Below are positions 14,101-26,044 of a stretch of DNA of 64,000 bases, one piece after another (position 1 is the stretch's first letter; each line of letters begins with the position of its first letter). The notes under the pieces were generated by a model, which was not told the DNA's origin, did no database searches, and was given only the letters and a program-made list of their open reading frames with translations. The stretch is from NCBI GenBank assembly GCA_033675265.1, contig JAUJYZ010000413.1, positions 124,001-188,000 on the forward strand, written 5' to 3'. The translations under genes were made by a program, and so were the position numbers. This DNA is from Actinostola sp. cb2023. Its lineage: Eukaryota > Cnidaria > Anthozoa > Actiniaria > Actinostolidae.

Positions 14101-17033
14101 GACAGATGGACGAAAAGGATGGATAAATGAATAGATGGGATAGCAGATGGATAGATGAATGCAAAGGATGGGATAATAAAAAGATGGAAGTATGGGATGA
14201 TAGATAAGATGGACAGATGGTCGGAACTGATAGATGAATGGATGGATGTACGGTTTCGAGTGGAGGATTGTGAAGCGATTCATGGATGAATGGATGGTAG
14301 GAGAGATGGGTGGAATGACAGACGGACACATGGATGGATGGTTAGGAATTGGATGGATTGATAGATAGATACTGAATGGAGTGTTGGCAATGAGGAAGGA
14401 TGAAAGGAGATCTTTCCTCTCAGCAAAAGAAACCACACGCAAAGACGAACAAATGAATTATGAATGAGTTCATGAGTGTACATCGTTCATTTGTTTGTTT
14501 GTAAACCAACTCTAAATTTTGTTTGGTTTCTTTTATTGGCGAGTTTATATATTATATAATTGGGCTTCCTGTGGCGACAAAAGGCGAGAGGGTCTGAGAC
14601 TCGCGTCAAGCTCTCCTCAGTGCCCCTCTTGGCTTTACCACAGGGAGCTGAGAGAGTATATTTCCATGTGTATACCTTGCATAGCTATATCCATTTCTTT
14701 CTCTGTCCACCTCGAAGTCTCGGGATGTTCTACAATAAACGACAGTTCACATAAGTATAATAGAAATTAAGTACGTTTCAAGGATATACGTAAATAAAGA
14801 AGTTACAAAACAAATAGTACGTTTCAAGTGCACCCAATGTACGGCTTCAACTGCTGGAGCTAATAGGCAACTTGCATGATGACATTGTTTTACTACCAGA
14901 ATGCTTTGGGAATTTTCTTTCTTATATTCAAATTTTTATTCCCCCATGAGAATAGTAAGACAATTATCTAACAAAAGAAGACGGGCAAAGCATTCTGGTA
15001 CTTGTAGTATATGTGATGTCATCATGCAAGTCGCCTATTCAAGCATCAAGAGTTCCAGACTTCCGGTAAGCGCGCAATGCATTGTGAGATTATTACAAAG
15101 GAAAAGTGAGCACCAAGTGAGCAAAAACATAGCTTGGGCTCCCTGTGTCTAGAATTGGTGCTCACTTTTCCTTTGTAATATTCTCATAATGCATTGCATG
15201 CATGCCGGAAGTCTGGAACTCTTGATGCTTGTATTGCACAGTCCAAGTACGTTCGCCAGGTGTTCAGGTCAGCGGAAGTACACTTCACGTACGATCTGCA
15301 CATGGTATAGTCAGATTTACCGCTGACTGTGGCGACACTCAACCAATAAGTACTTGTATAAATACTCTACCTGATCGTCCTATGTGTTTAGATGACATAG
15401 GTTGTGGTGTGTTGGTAGTACTACGATTGTTAGATGATATACCAGGTATACCACCACCCTGGGGGTTATTTAACGAGTTCTTATATCAAGACTTGTATAA
15501 ATACTCTACCTGATCGTCCTATGTGTTTAGATGACATAGGTTGTGGTGTGTTGGTAGTACTACGATTGTTAGATGATATACCAGGTATACCACCACCCTG
15601 GGGGTTATTTAACGAGTTCTTATATCAAGACTTGTATAAATACTCTACCTGATCGTCCTATGTGTTTAGATGACATAGGTTGTGGTGTGTTGGTAGTACT
15701 ACGATTGTTAGATGATATACCAGGTATACCACCACCCTGGGGGTTATTTAACGAGTTCTTATATCAAGACTTGTATAAATACTCTACCTGATCGTCCTAT
15801 GTGTTTAGATGACATAGGTTGTGGTGTGTTGGTAGTACTACGATTGTTAGATGATATACCAGGTATACCACCACCCTGGGGGTTATTTAACGAGTTCTTA
15901 TATCAAGACTTGTATAAATACTCTACCTGATCGTCCTATGTGTTTAGATGACATAGGTTGTGGTGTGTTGGTAGTACTACGATTGTTAGATGATATACCA
16001 GGTATACCACCACCCTGGGGTTATTTAACGAGTTCTTATATCAAGACTTGTATAAATACTCTACCTGATCGTCCTATGTGTTTAGATGACATAGGTTGTG
16101 GTGTGTTGGTAGTACTACGATTGTTAGATGATATACCAGGTATACCACCACCCTGGGGGTTATTTAACGAGTTCTTATATCAAGACTTGTATAAATACTC
16201 TACCTGATCGTCCTATGTGTTTAGATGACATAGGTTGTGGTGTGTTGGTAGTACTACGATTGTTAGATGATATACCAGGTATACCACCACCCTGGGGGTT
16301 ATTTAACGAGTTCTTATATCAAGACTTGTATAAATACTCTACCTGATCGTCCTATGTGTTTAGATGACATAGGTTGTGGTGTGTTGGTAGTACTACGATT
16401 GTTAGATGATATACCAGGTATACCACCACCCTGGGGGTTATTTAACGAGTTCTTATATCAAGACTTGTATAAATACTCTACCTGATCGTCCTATGTGTTT
16501 AGATGACATAGGTTGTGGTGTGTTGGTAGTACTACGATTGTTAGATGATATACCAGGTATACCACCACCCTGGGGGTTATTTAACGAGTTCTTATATCAA
16601 GACTTGTATAAATACTCTACCTGATCGTCCTATGTGTTTAGATGACATAGGTTGTGGTGTGTTGGTAGTACTACGATTGTTAGATGATATACCAGGTATG
16701 TCACCACCCTGGGGGTTATTTAACGAGTTCTTATATCAAGACTTGTATAAATACTCTACCTGATCGTCCTATGTGTTTAGATGACATAGGTTGTGGTGTG
16801 TTGGTAGTACTACGATTGTTAGATGATATACCAGGTATACCACCACCCTGGGGGTTATTTAACGAGTTCTCTTCATGGTCACTCTCCTCGGCTGAGTCAG
16901 TCATTTCATCGACATCATCTTCACCATCAAAAGCGCTGCGTCCACGTCTGTGGCAAGACAAACATTAATTGACATTAATATATTAATATAATATATTATC
17001 ATTTACCAAATCAGTGGATAGCAATTTTGGCGT

Positions 17034-17067
<34 letters not shown>

Positions 17068-17419
17068 TGGCTAATCACTGTTTTGGGACGAGATTCAAAA
17101 TGGCGTCTCGTTTCGCTACAGTCTCCGAAGCTGAAATTATTTTCTTTGTTTAATAAAGTGCCATTTTTTATCCAACTATACTGATTTGGTAAATTCTAAA
17201 ACAATTATCCCCCTCAGTGTCGGTGAGTAGTGGTGAATATTTACTTTGTCGTTCGAGGACTCGCAGCTCGGTAAATATCCACCACTACTCACCTCTACTT
17301 CGGGGAATAATTGTTCATTATTATTACCGCCACCGCCACCGCCACCGCCACCACACCACACCGCCACCGCCACCGCCACCGCCACCGCCATCATCATCAT
17401 CACCTGTATCGTCGTCGTC

Positions 17420-17451
<32 letters not shown>

Positions 17452-20400
17452 CATCATCATTATTATACATAGTACTGCTTCAAAATCACTCGAAAAACAA
17501 CCACATTGTAAACAGTACTGTGTGTGTGAGAGTACAGTGTCCCCCAATTAGGGCGCAAGCGCTAGAACACATTGGACACTTAAATAAACAGTTATTTATT
17601 TTTTATAAATGTACAGGCTTGAAATATCCGTAAAGTTAAGGTGGTTCCCGCATCAAATGAAAGATCGGCTTACCGTATTTTTTAACTCGCTCGCTCCGCG
17701 TCAATATTGGTTAGAATTTATCGTGCTTAACACAAATACTAATTCAACTATTCTGCCTTTGGACAGTGTATTCAAAATTATCATTGTAAGCCGCGTTTGT
17801 GAATGCAAACTGATATTCAAACGACACTATTTTCACTAAATCTGCTGCCAAGCGTTATTTCCTCGTACGATTATTTTTAGTAATGTTCTGACGAGGTAAG
17901 AAGGAAATTAATCGAGCCGAAATCACCAGTTCATATTGTAGTTGTCAATATTCGGACCTGTGTTGATTACGGCTCGATCAATTTACTTCTTACCTCGTCA
18001 GAACATCACTATGGACCTTAAAAGGCCGTTGACGAGGTTTAAAAAAATCGTACGAGGTTATAACGCTTGGCAGCAGATTTAGTGAAAACACAGGGAGCCC
18101 AAGCTCATTATCTGTGAAGACCGTTGTTTAATTTGCATATTTACAGTAAATGTATGTGGCTTTAAAACATCCCTCCGTATTTCAAGATTTTTCGTAAATA
18201 ATAAAACTTTTTTTTCACTGATGTGTTGTTCTTACTACTTTCGATGCTGTGACGGCGTTTCAGCGCCATTAGAGCGTTTTTCACTCTAATGGCGCTGAAA
18301 CGCCGTCACAGCATCGAAAGTAGTAAGAACAACACATTAGTGAAAAAAAAGTTTTATTATTTACGAAAAATCTTGAAATACGGAGGGATGTTTTAAAGCC
18401 ACATACATTTACTGTAAATATGCAAATTAAACAACGGTCTTCACAGATAATGAGCTTGGGCTCCCTGTGGTGAAAATAGTGTCGTTTGAATATCAGTTTG
18501 CATTCACAAACGCGGCTTACAATGATAATTTTGAATACACCGTCCAAAGGCAGAATAGTTGAATTAGTATTTGTGTTAAGCACAATAAAATCCAACCAAT
18601 ATTGACGCGGAGCGAGCGAGTTAAAAAATACGGCAAACCGATCATTCATTATGCGGGAACCACCTTAACTACACTTTTTGACAGTGTTATAGATTATATC
18701 CATGTAAGTGTCTTGTACTCACCCGCCTTCAGATATGCTCTGACATGTTTTCCCTGTATTACTGTTACGGCTGATAGCCAACTGAGGAGAAGAGAAACTC
18801 AATGAAAAAACTCTACAATAGACCTTTTTCTCTTGCCTCAAGGATTTCCCATATCAATGTATTTCTTCTTGCATTAACAACAAAGAAAGTTATTATACAA
18901 AAGGAATGGTCACATGGTATGAAATGGGAAGGCAAAGTAAAGTAAAGGACTTTATTTAATAGTAATCATATACTAATAAACTTGAGGCCGACGGTGCGCA
19001 CTTTACTCCCCTCCCTCCATCACTTGAGGCAGACGGTGCGCACTTTACTCCCCTCCCTCCATCACTTGAGGCAGACGGTGCGCACTTTACTCCACTCCCT
19101 CCATCACTTGAGGCAGACGGTGCGCACTTTACTCCCCTCCCTCCATCACTTGAGGCAGACGGTGCGCACTTTACTCCACTCCCTCCTCATCACTTGAGGC
19201 AGACGGTGCGCACTTTACTCCCCTCCCTCCATCACTTGAGGCAGACGGTGCGCACTTTACTCCCCTCCCTCAATCACTTGAGGCAGACGGTGCGCACTTT
19301 ACTCCCCTCCCTCCATCACTTGAGGCAGACGGTGCGCACTTTACTCCCCTCCCTCCATCACTTGAGGCAGACGGTGCGCACTTTACTCCACTCCCTCCAT
19401 CACTTGAGGCAGACGGTGCGCACTTTACTCCCCTCCCTCCATCACTTGAGGCAGACGGTGCGCACTTTACTCCCCTCCCTCCATCACTTGAGGCAGACGG
19501 TGCGCACTTTACTCCCCTCCCTCCATCACTTGAGGCAGACGGTGCGCACTTTACTCCCCTCCCTCCATCACTTGAGGCAGACGGTGCGCACTTTACTCCC
19601 CTCCCTCCATCACTTGAGGCAGACGGTGCGCACTTTACTCCCCTCCCTCCATCACTTGAGGCAGACGGTGCGCACTTTACTCCCCTCCCTCCATCACTTG
19701 AGGCAGACGGTGCGCACTTTACTCCCCTCCCTCCATCACTTGAGGCAGACGGTGCGCACTTTACTCCCCTCCCTCCATCACTTGAAGCACACGGTGCGCA
19801 CTTTACTCCCCTCCCTCCATCACTTGAGGCAGACGGTGCGCACTTTACTCCCCTCCCTCCATCACTTGAAGCAGACGGTGCGCACTTTACTCCCCTCCCT
19901 CCATCACTTGAGGCAGACGGTGCGCACTTTACTCCCCTCCCTCCATCACTTGAAGCAGACGGTGCGCACTTTACTCCCCTCCCTCCATCACTTGAGGCAG
20001 ACGGTGCGCACTTTACTCCCCTCCCTCCATCACTTGAGGCAGACGGTGCGCACTTTACTCCCCTCCCTCCATCACTTGAGGCAGACGGTGCGCACTTTAC
20101 TCCCCTCCCTCCATCACTTGAAGCAGACGGTGCGCACTTTACTCCCCTCCCTCCATCACTTGAGGCAGACGGTGCGCACTTTACTCCCCTCCCTCCATCA
20201 CTTGAGGCAGACGGTGCGCACTTTACTCCCCTCCCTCCATCACTTGAGGCAGACGGTGCGCACTTTACTCCCCTCCCTCCATCACTTGAAGCAGACGGTG
20301 CGCACTTTACTCCCCTCCCTCCATCAGTGCTCCGTTCTACGGGTGTTTATCATATTAGAGGACACCAAAGGGACTGATCCAAATGTGCATGTTACATCAT

Positions 20401-23400
20401 AGCCGCCATATTGGTTCCCAAATACAAAGCATTCTTCATTAGCTTCTCTTGTTGGTTCATCCAACATGGCGGCTGCGTTACGTCACGTTACGTCATAGCC
20501 GCCATATTGGTTCCCAAATACAAAGCATTCTTCATTAGCTTCTCTTGTTGGTTCATCCAACATGGCGGCTGCGTTACGTCACGTTACATCATAGCCGCCA
20601 TATTGGTTCCCAAACACAAAGCATTCTTCATTAGCTTGTCTTGTTGGTTCATCCAACATGGCGGCTGCGTTACGTCACGTTACGTCATAGCCGCCATATT
20701 GGTTCCCAAATACAAAGCATTCTTCATTAGCTTGTCTTGTTGGTTCATCCAACATGGCGGCTGCGTTACGTCACGTTACGTCATAGCCGCCATATTGGTT
20801 CCCAAACACAAAGCATTCTTCATTAGCTTGTCTTGTTGGTTCATCCAACATGGCGGCTGCGTTACGTCACGTTACATCATAGCCGCCATATTGGTTCCCA
20901 AACACAAAGCATTCTTCATTAGCTTCTCTTGTTGGTTCATCCAACATGGCGGCTGCGTTACGTCACGTTACGTCATAGCCGCCATATTGGTTCCCAAATA
21001 CAAAGCATTCTTCATTAGCTTCTCTTGTTGGTTCATCCAACATGGCGGCTGCGTTACGTCACGTTACGTCATAGCCGCCATATTGGTTCCCAAACACAAA
21101 GCATTCTTCATTAACTTCTCTTGTTGGTTCATCCAACATGGCGGCTGCATCTTTGTTATTTATTTCTCAAGGGATTTTCGGTCACGTGGTCGCTCACCAA
21201 TAGGATTGAGGGAAATGTCGGTAATACAGCTGACCTTTGTAGAGTGGACAGTGAAGTGACTGTGGGAAATGTTGGAAGACTGGGTTCGAGTGTTTTGATT
21301 GGCTCAATTAGTTACAAGTTTTTCGAGGTGTTTTGCCCTCGATGAAAGACCAGTGGAAATATCACTTGAATGGATTCAACGTTCTTTCTCCAGCACATTG
21401 GATATGATATAGTTTATAAATTGGAGATAATATTATCAAACTGCTATCTCAATGGTTATAACACTCGTCCCCAGTCTTCCAATGTATAAGCCACTGTGAG
21501 GGACTGTGCCATATGTTTATGATACGAAAACCTACCGCTTCTCTCCGCCGTCGCTTGTGCGTGTGTTTTCTTGATAACTGTTTATAATTTTCTTTCTTTT
21601 TCGATTGATAATAATAGAGTATGCAGTCAGCGACACTCTGAAATGAAAAGAAAAATATAGGAAATGATGAATGATAACACCGAGATCTTGATAATTGGGC
21701 TTCCTGTGGCGACATTAGGCGAGAGCGTCCGAAACTCGCGTTAAGCTCTCCGCAGTGCTACTCTTGGTTTTAACACAGGGAGCCCAGAGCAAGCGTTAGA
21801 GCCCCTTCTCCAACATGTATACAGCTATTTCAAAAAAGGTTGGTGAAGGTTTTGTTGCATCTTGCATCTTGCATACCAAGCCCGAAATGTATTGTGGATC
21901 ATCTATAAATAATGTCAGCATGCACATACAGAAGAAAATATGCCGGCTCCATATTTGGAAGACAAACTTTAGGAAAATTCCCAGAGTCCACATTGTTGTG
22001 ACCTTTCGCTGGTTCCATTCACGTCGCCCATAATGCATTTCGGGCTTGGTATGCAACATGCAGCAAAACCTTCACCAACCTTTTTTGAAATAGCTGTATG
22101 TCCTACACTTCAGTCTACATGTATACTTCCTCTTTTCAGTCCCCCTCTACCCTTGCACCAAAGGAAGCCCGCATGCTTCATACGCAGCTTAAAAATCAAT
22201 AGTCTGGAATTACTCAGTACCTTGTTTTCGATGTATGCAGCAATGAGTACAAAGTTTTTAGGATTAGTTGTATATCTGATGAAAAACAAGAACAAGAGAT
22301 CAGTCTATTGTAAGACATACAACAAGCACTCCCCTCCCCGGGGGTTCGTATTTTTAAGGGTTTTAAATCGGTGATCCGGTATTTTTTAGGAGCTGCTCAA
22401 GAGAAATCCAATTTTTTAAATCCAGATTTTTTTCCAATGTTATGTAGCCTCATCCCCTCCCCCCTCCCCTTTTCCCTCTTCCCCAGTCCTCTCCCCAGCC
22501 ACCAAAGAGCTGTCACACAGGCTAAATGTTGTGCGATCTGATGGTATTTTAGGGTGATTTCTACACCACGAGGTACTGTATTTTTAAGGTGATAATTTTT
22601 CACGGCTTGGAAATCTTTTAGAGTACTACGCTTATCACTTGAGTGAGAAACGATGTACTTTTTGGACCTATGTTTTGTTGTCCCTAACAACATCACAGTT
22701 TTCATGGCAAAACATAGGTCCGAAAAACACATCGTTTCTCACTCAAGTGATAAGCGTAGTAGTTTTCGAGGATTTCCAACGGTCACCCCTACTGACTCTT
22801 TCTACCTTGAAGAACCCCCCCCCCCCCCCCCCCCCCCCCACCCCCCCCCCAACCCCACCCCAGGACAAGAACGCGAATTAGATAAGACACTCGCTATCCA
22901 ATCTAGTTCATATTCTCATACTTCTCTTTAAATATCTGTTTTTCTTTATCAGTCCAAATGTTTCGATATTTTCTTTCATTGAGTAGTGCCATCGGGTCTC
23001 TTATTAACCCTGTGAAAACAGAGAACAAGGCAATTATGTTTTAATACTTGCAGTATACATTGTACACCCGGTTAATACGGACACCATCGGGACGAGACGC
23101 AGTGTCCGTATTAACCGGGTGTCCGTATAAACCGGGTCGGTCAATTTACGTCATGTTTATTTTTAGGGCAAACACTGAATGCATGTCACTGGTGATCTGT
23201 TTATTTTTAGTGGGGAAAGTCTGAATGCATGTAATTAGCGATCAGTTTACAAGTTCAACGTGAGAAAGTACGGAAGAAACGTAATTTTATTAAAAAGCGA
23301 TCAATTTACACATTGTCGTTGTCTTCAGAAAATAAAGTGTTCGTATTAACCGGGTAGGCTTTGTATGAAAATGCGCATATTGGGACAGGAACAAGTGTCC

Positions 23401-25994
23401 GTTGTCCGTATTATCCGGTGTCCGTATTAAACGGCTGTATATTTTATAGGCATTTGTATGAGTTTCGGCCGGGACAGAATAACATGTCCGTAATAACCGG
23501 GTGTCCGTATTAACCGGGTGTCCGTAAGGCCGGGTTCCCACTGTATGCTTCATAGTCCAGAACTGGGCCCAACTCTTATTCATCGCTCTGTCTGAAGAAA
23601 CGAGCGTAGGAAAAGAAAACTGGGTCGAGGACATCAAAGTGGGTCCCACTATTCACATCAGTTCTTCGAAGACATCTTGCTATAATTTTCTTTGACGCGC
23701 GCCATTGTTACTATAAAATATAATTGTGAAAAATGGGTGCAGCTCTGCACTATTTGCTTCACACCCCAACCGTAAAGGAAAAGATGTACATTTTAACGAG
23801 AATAAAGCTTATCTTACCATTTCTGTTAACATGTGCCGTTCGTTTGCTTCTTGTTCGTTTAAGTTGTCCATAATTTCATTAAACTCTGCCTCAGCTAAAT
23901 GTCAGCCTCTTTTCTTGTTTGTCCAACATGGGTGGTGGATCGACAGCTAGGGTTCGCATGTGCCGTTCGTTTGCTTCTTGTTCATTTAAGTTGTCCATAA
24001 TTTCATTAAACTCTGCCTCACTTCTGGCGACCATCCCCCAACTACTCCGTGCACCCATCCTGTATAGACACATTAATAATATTAAACTCTGCCTCACTTC
24101 AGGCGACCATCCCCCAACCAGTCCGCGTTGTATTAATAATTTAACAGTGGCGACCATCCCCCAACTAACCCATATTGACACATTAATAATATAAAACTCT
24201 GTCTGTACAGTCCGCGTTGTATGACAGTAAAATTGTATCTGTGGGCATTGTGAACATTTCTAGTACTTACAAAATTGCAATATTTTTCCAAGCAAAGAGT
24301 GCACAGATATTTGTTCTATAACATACCTAGAAAATCTTTCAGATTGTTCTCTTTGCTTCTTGATCTCAGGGAAAATCTTCTCGTAGAACTCCCTGACTTT
24401 GGATTCCTTTGCTCTGCAAGAAGACACACCAAATCAATGCAACTTGTACTTTAAAGTGACATTACGAAAAAAAGCCCTGCCTAGGCTTGAATCTGATCAA
24501 AGGTCCTTTTGGTGGGCTTATTTTACAGTATGTTGTTGAGTGTGACGTCGGTTGGTTTGCAAACACTCTGGCTTGAACAAACCTATTAACATGTTAGTGG
24601 ATCTTGAGACTCTGCAAACCAAGTGACGTCATATCGACCTATATGTTTTTCAAAACTACAGTATCTTCCAAAACAGTCACTTCACAGAAATTGGATTACA
24701 TTCCTTCATGCTAAAAATCATCTACAAAATTGGGGCCAATAAAAACTTCAAGTCATAATAATAATATTACATGTATGTCCATCCATCAATAAGTAATAAT
24801 AATAATAATAATTTATTCACTTATATTGCGCAATCAATCCGAAAATTTTCAGATGCGCATAAGTACACATTTGTTTCATTTGTTTTACCTTCTCTTGGCG
24901 TTGTTCTCAAGTCGTTCCATCTTCTTCACCCATGCTCTCTTTAAGGTTTTGTATTCCTTGCATAACTGACGATTCTGCACAAGAAACAAATACATGTCAT
25001 CATATGACCTTAGTTTAGTAGACATGGGGTGTCAGGGCAGATAACCTTTACATGTACATGTAATGTAGGTAGACATCATGCTAGCCTAAAAGTTTCTAGC
25101 TATACAGCTATTTCCAAAAAGGTATTGTGAATACAAATGAATGTTAATCTTGGAATGCACAATACACTATACAGTATTCAGTATTTACAAGACATATTTT
25201 TACACTGTAGTATTAAAATACTATTAAAATAGTATTAAAATACTATGTTTAAAAAAATATGTCTACATGTATTTAAAAATACATGTACATATATCTGTAC
25301 GTGAGCCTAAAAATGAAACGAACACAAACCCTGTGTATACACATACATGTAGTATGTATAACTCACTTTAATTTCCTTGGCTTGTCTTCTGAGTTGGAAA
25401 TATTTAATCAGCTTGGCTTTGACAGCTGGTGCCCTGGTTAGAAATGAAAAACAACTCTGTAAGTCTGTAACGTGGATGGTAATTGAAGGGTTCAGTGTAA
25501 TAACAACATAAGTGATCTCTGATCAAAATCTACATTCTCCTCTAGGTTTATTGAATTTTAAAGGAGAATTAGGATTTTGATAACAAGTCACTTATTTGTA
25601 CATGTACACTGTTCTTGCAGGGAGCCCAGGTTTCAAATTGTACATAATTTAATTGTAATGTTCATTGTACCAATAATAATCATGATGATGGTGGTGGTGG
25701 TGTTGATGATGATGATGGTGATGATGATGATGGTGGTGGTGGTGATGATGATGATGATGATGATGATGGTGGTGACAAAAATAATTTAAAATAATTGTAA
25801 AGGGATTTAGGAAACACAACAACAACCGATGATGATGATGATGATAATGACAATACTAAAATATTATTATTTTTAGACATGTATGAATACAGTGTATGTA
25901 TACATGTATGTTTACCTTCTGATGTTCTCATGGTATATTGGTAAATCTGAAGGCTGGTTATAGAGTGGCTATAAATAATAATAATAATGATAAA

Positions 25995-26044
<50 letters not shown>

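Noticed and set aside
15360..16870. 139 bp units as serial cassette exons
   Set aside because: The only AG before each unit lacks a pyrimidine tract, the intron-like part would be about 30 nt, and phases (0 in, 1 out) do not chain.
19194..20402. 402-codon ORF of TVRTLLPSLHHLRQ repeats
   Set aside because: Pure product of the 42 bp satellite, which is a multiple of three; it has no non-repetitive coding sequence.
20411..21259. 282-codon ORF with VPKYKAFFISFSCWFIQHGG repeats
   Set aside because: Readthrough of the 94-97 bp array, on the strand opposite NCoR, with no start context or family match.
21796..22059. 87-codon ORF on the minus strand
   Set aside because: Lies wholly within the foldback at 21815-22100.
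23058..23548. Exons or a transposase in the pogo-like element
   Set aside because: No DDE-type or helix-turn-helix coding sequence is visible; it is non-autonomous.
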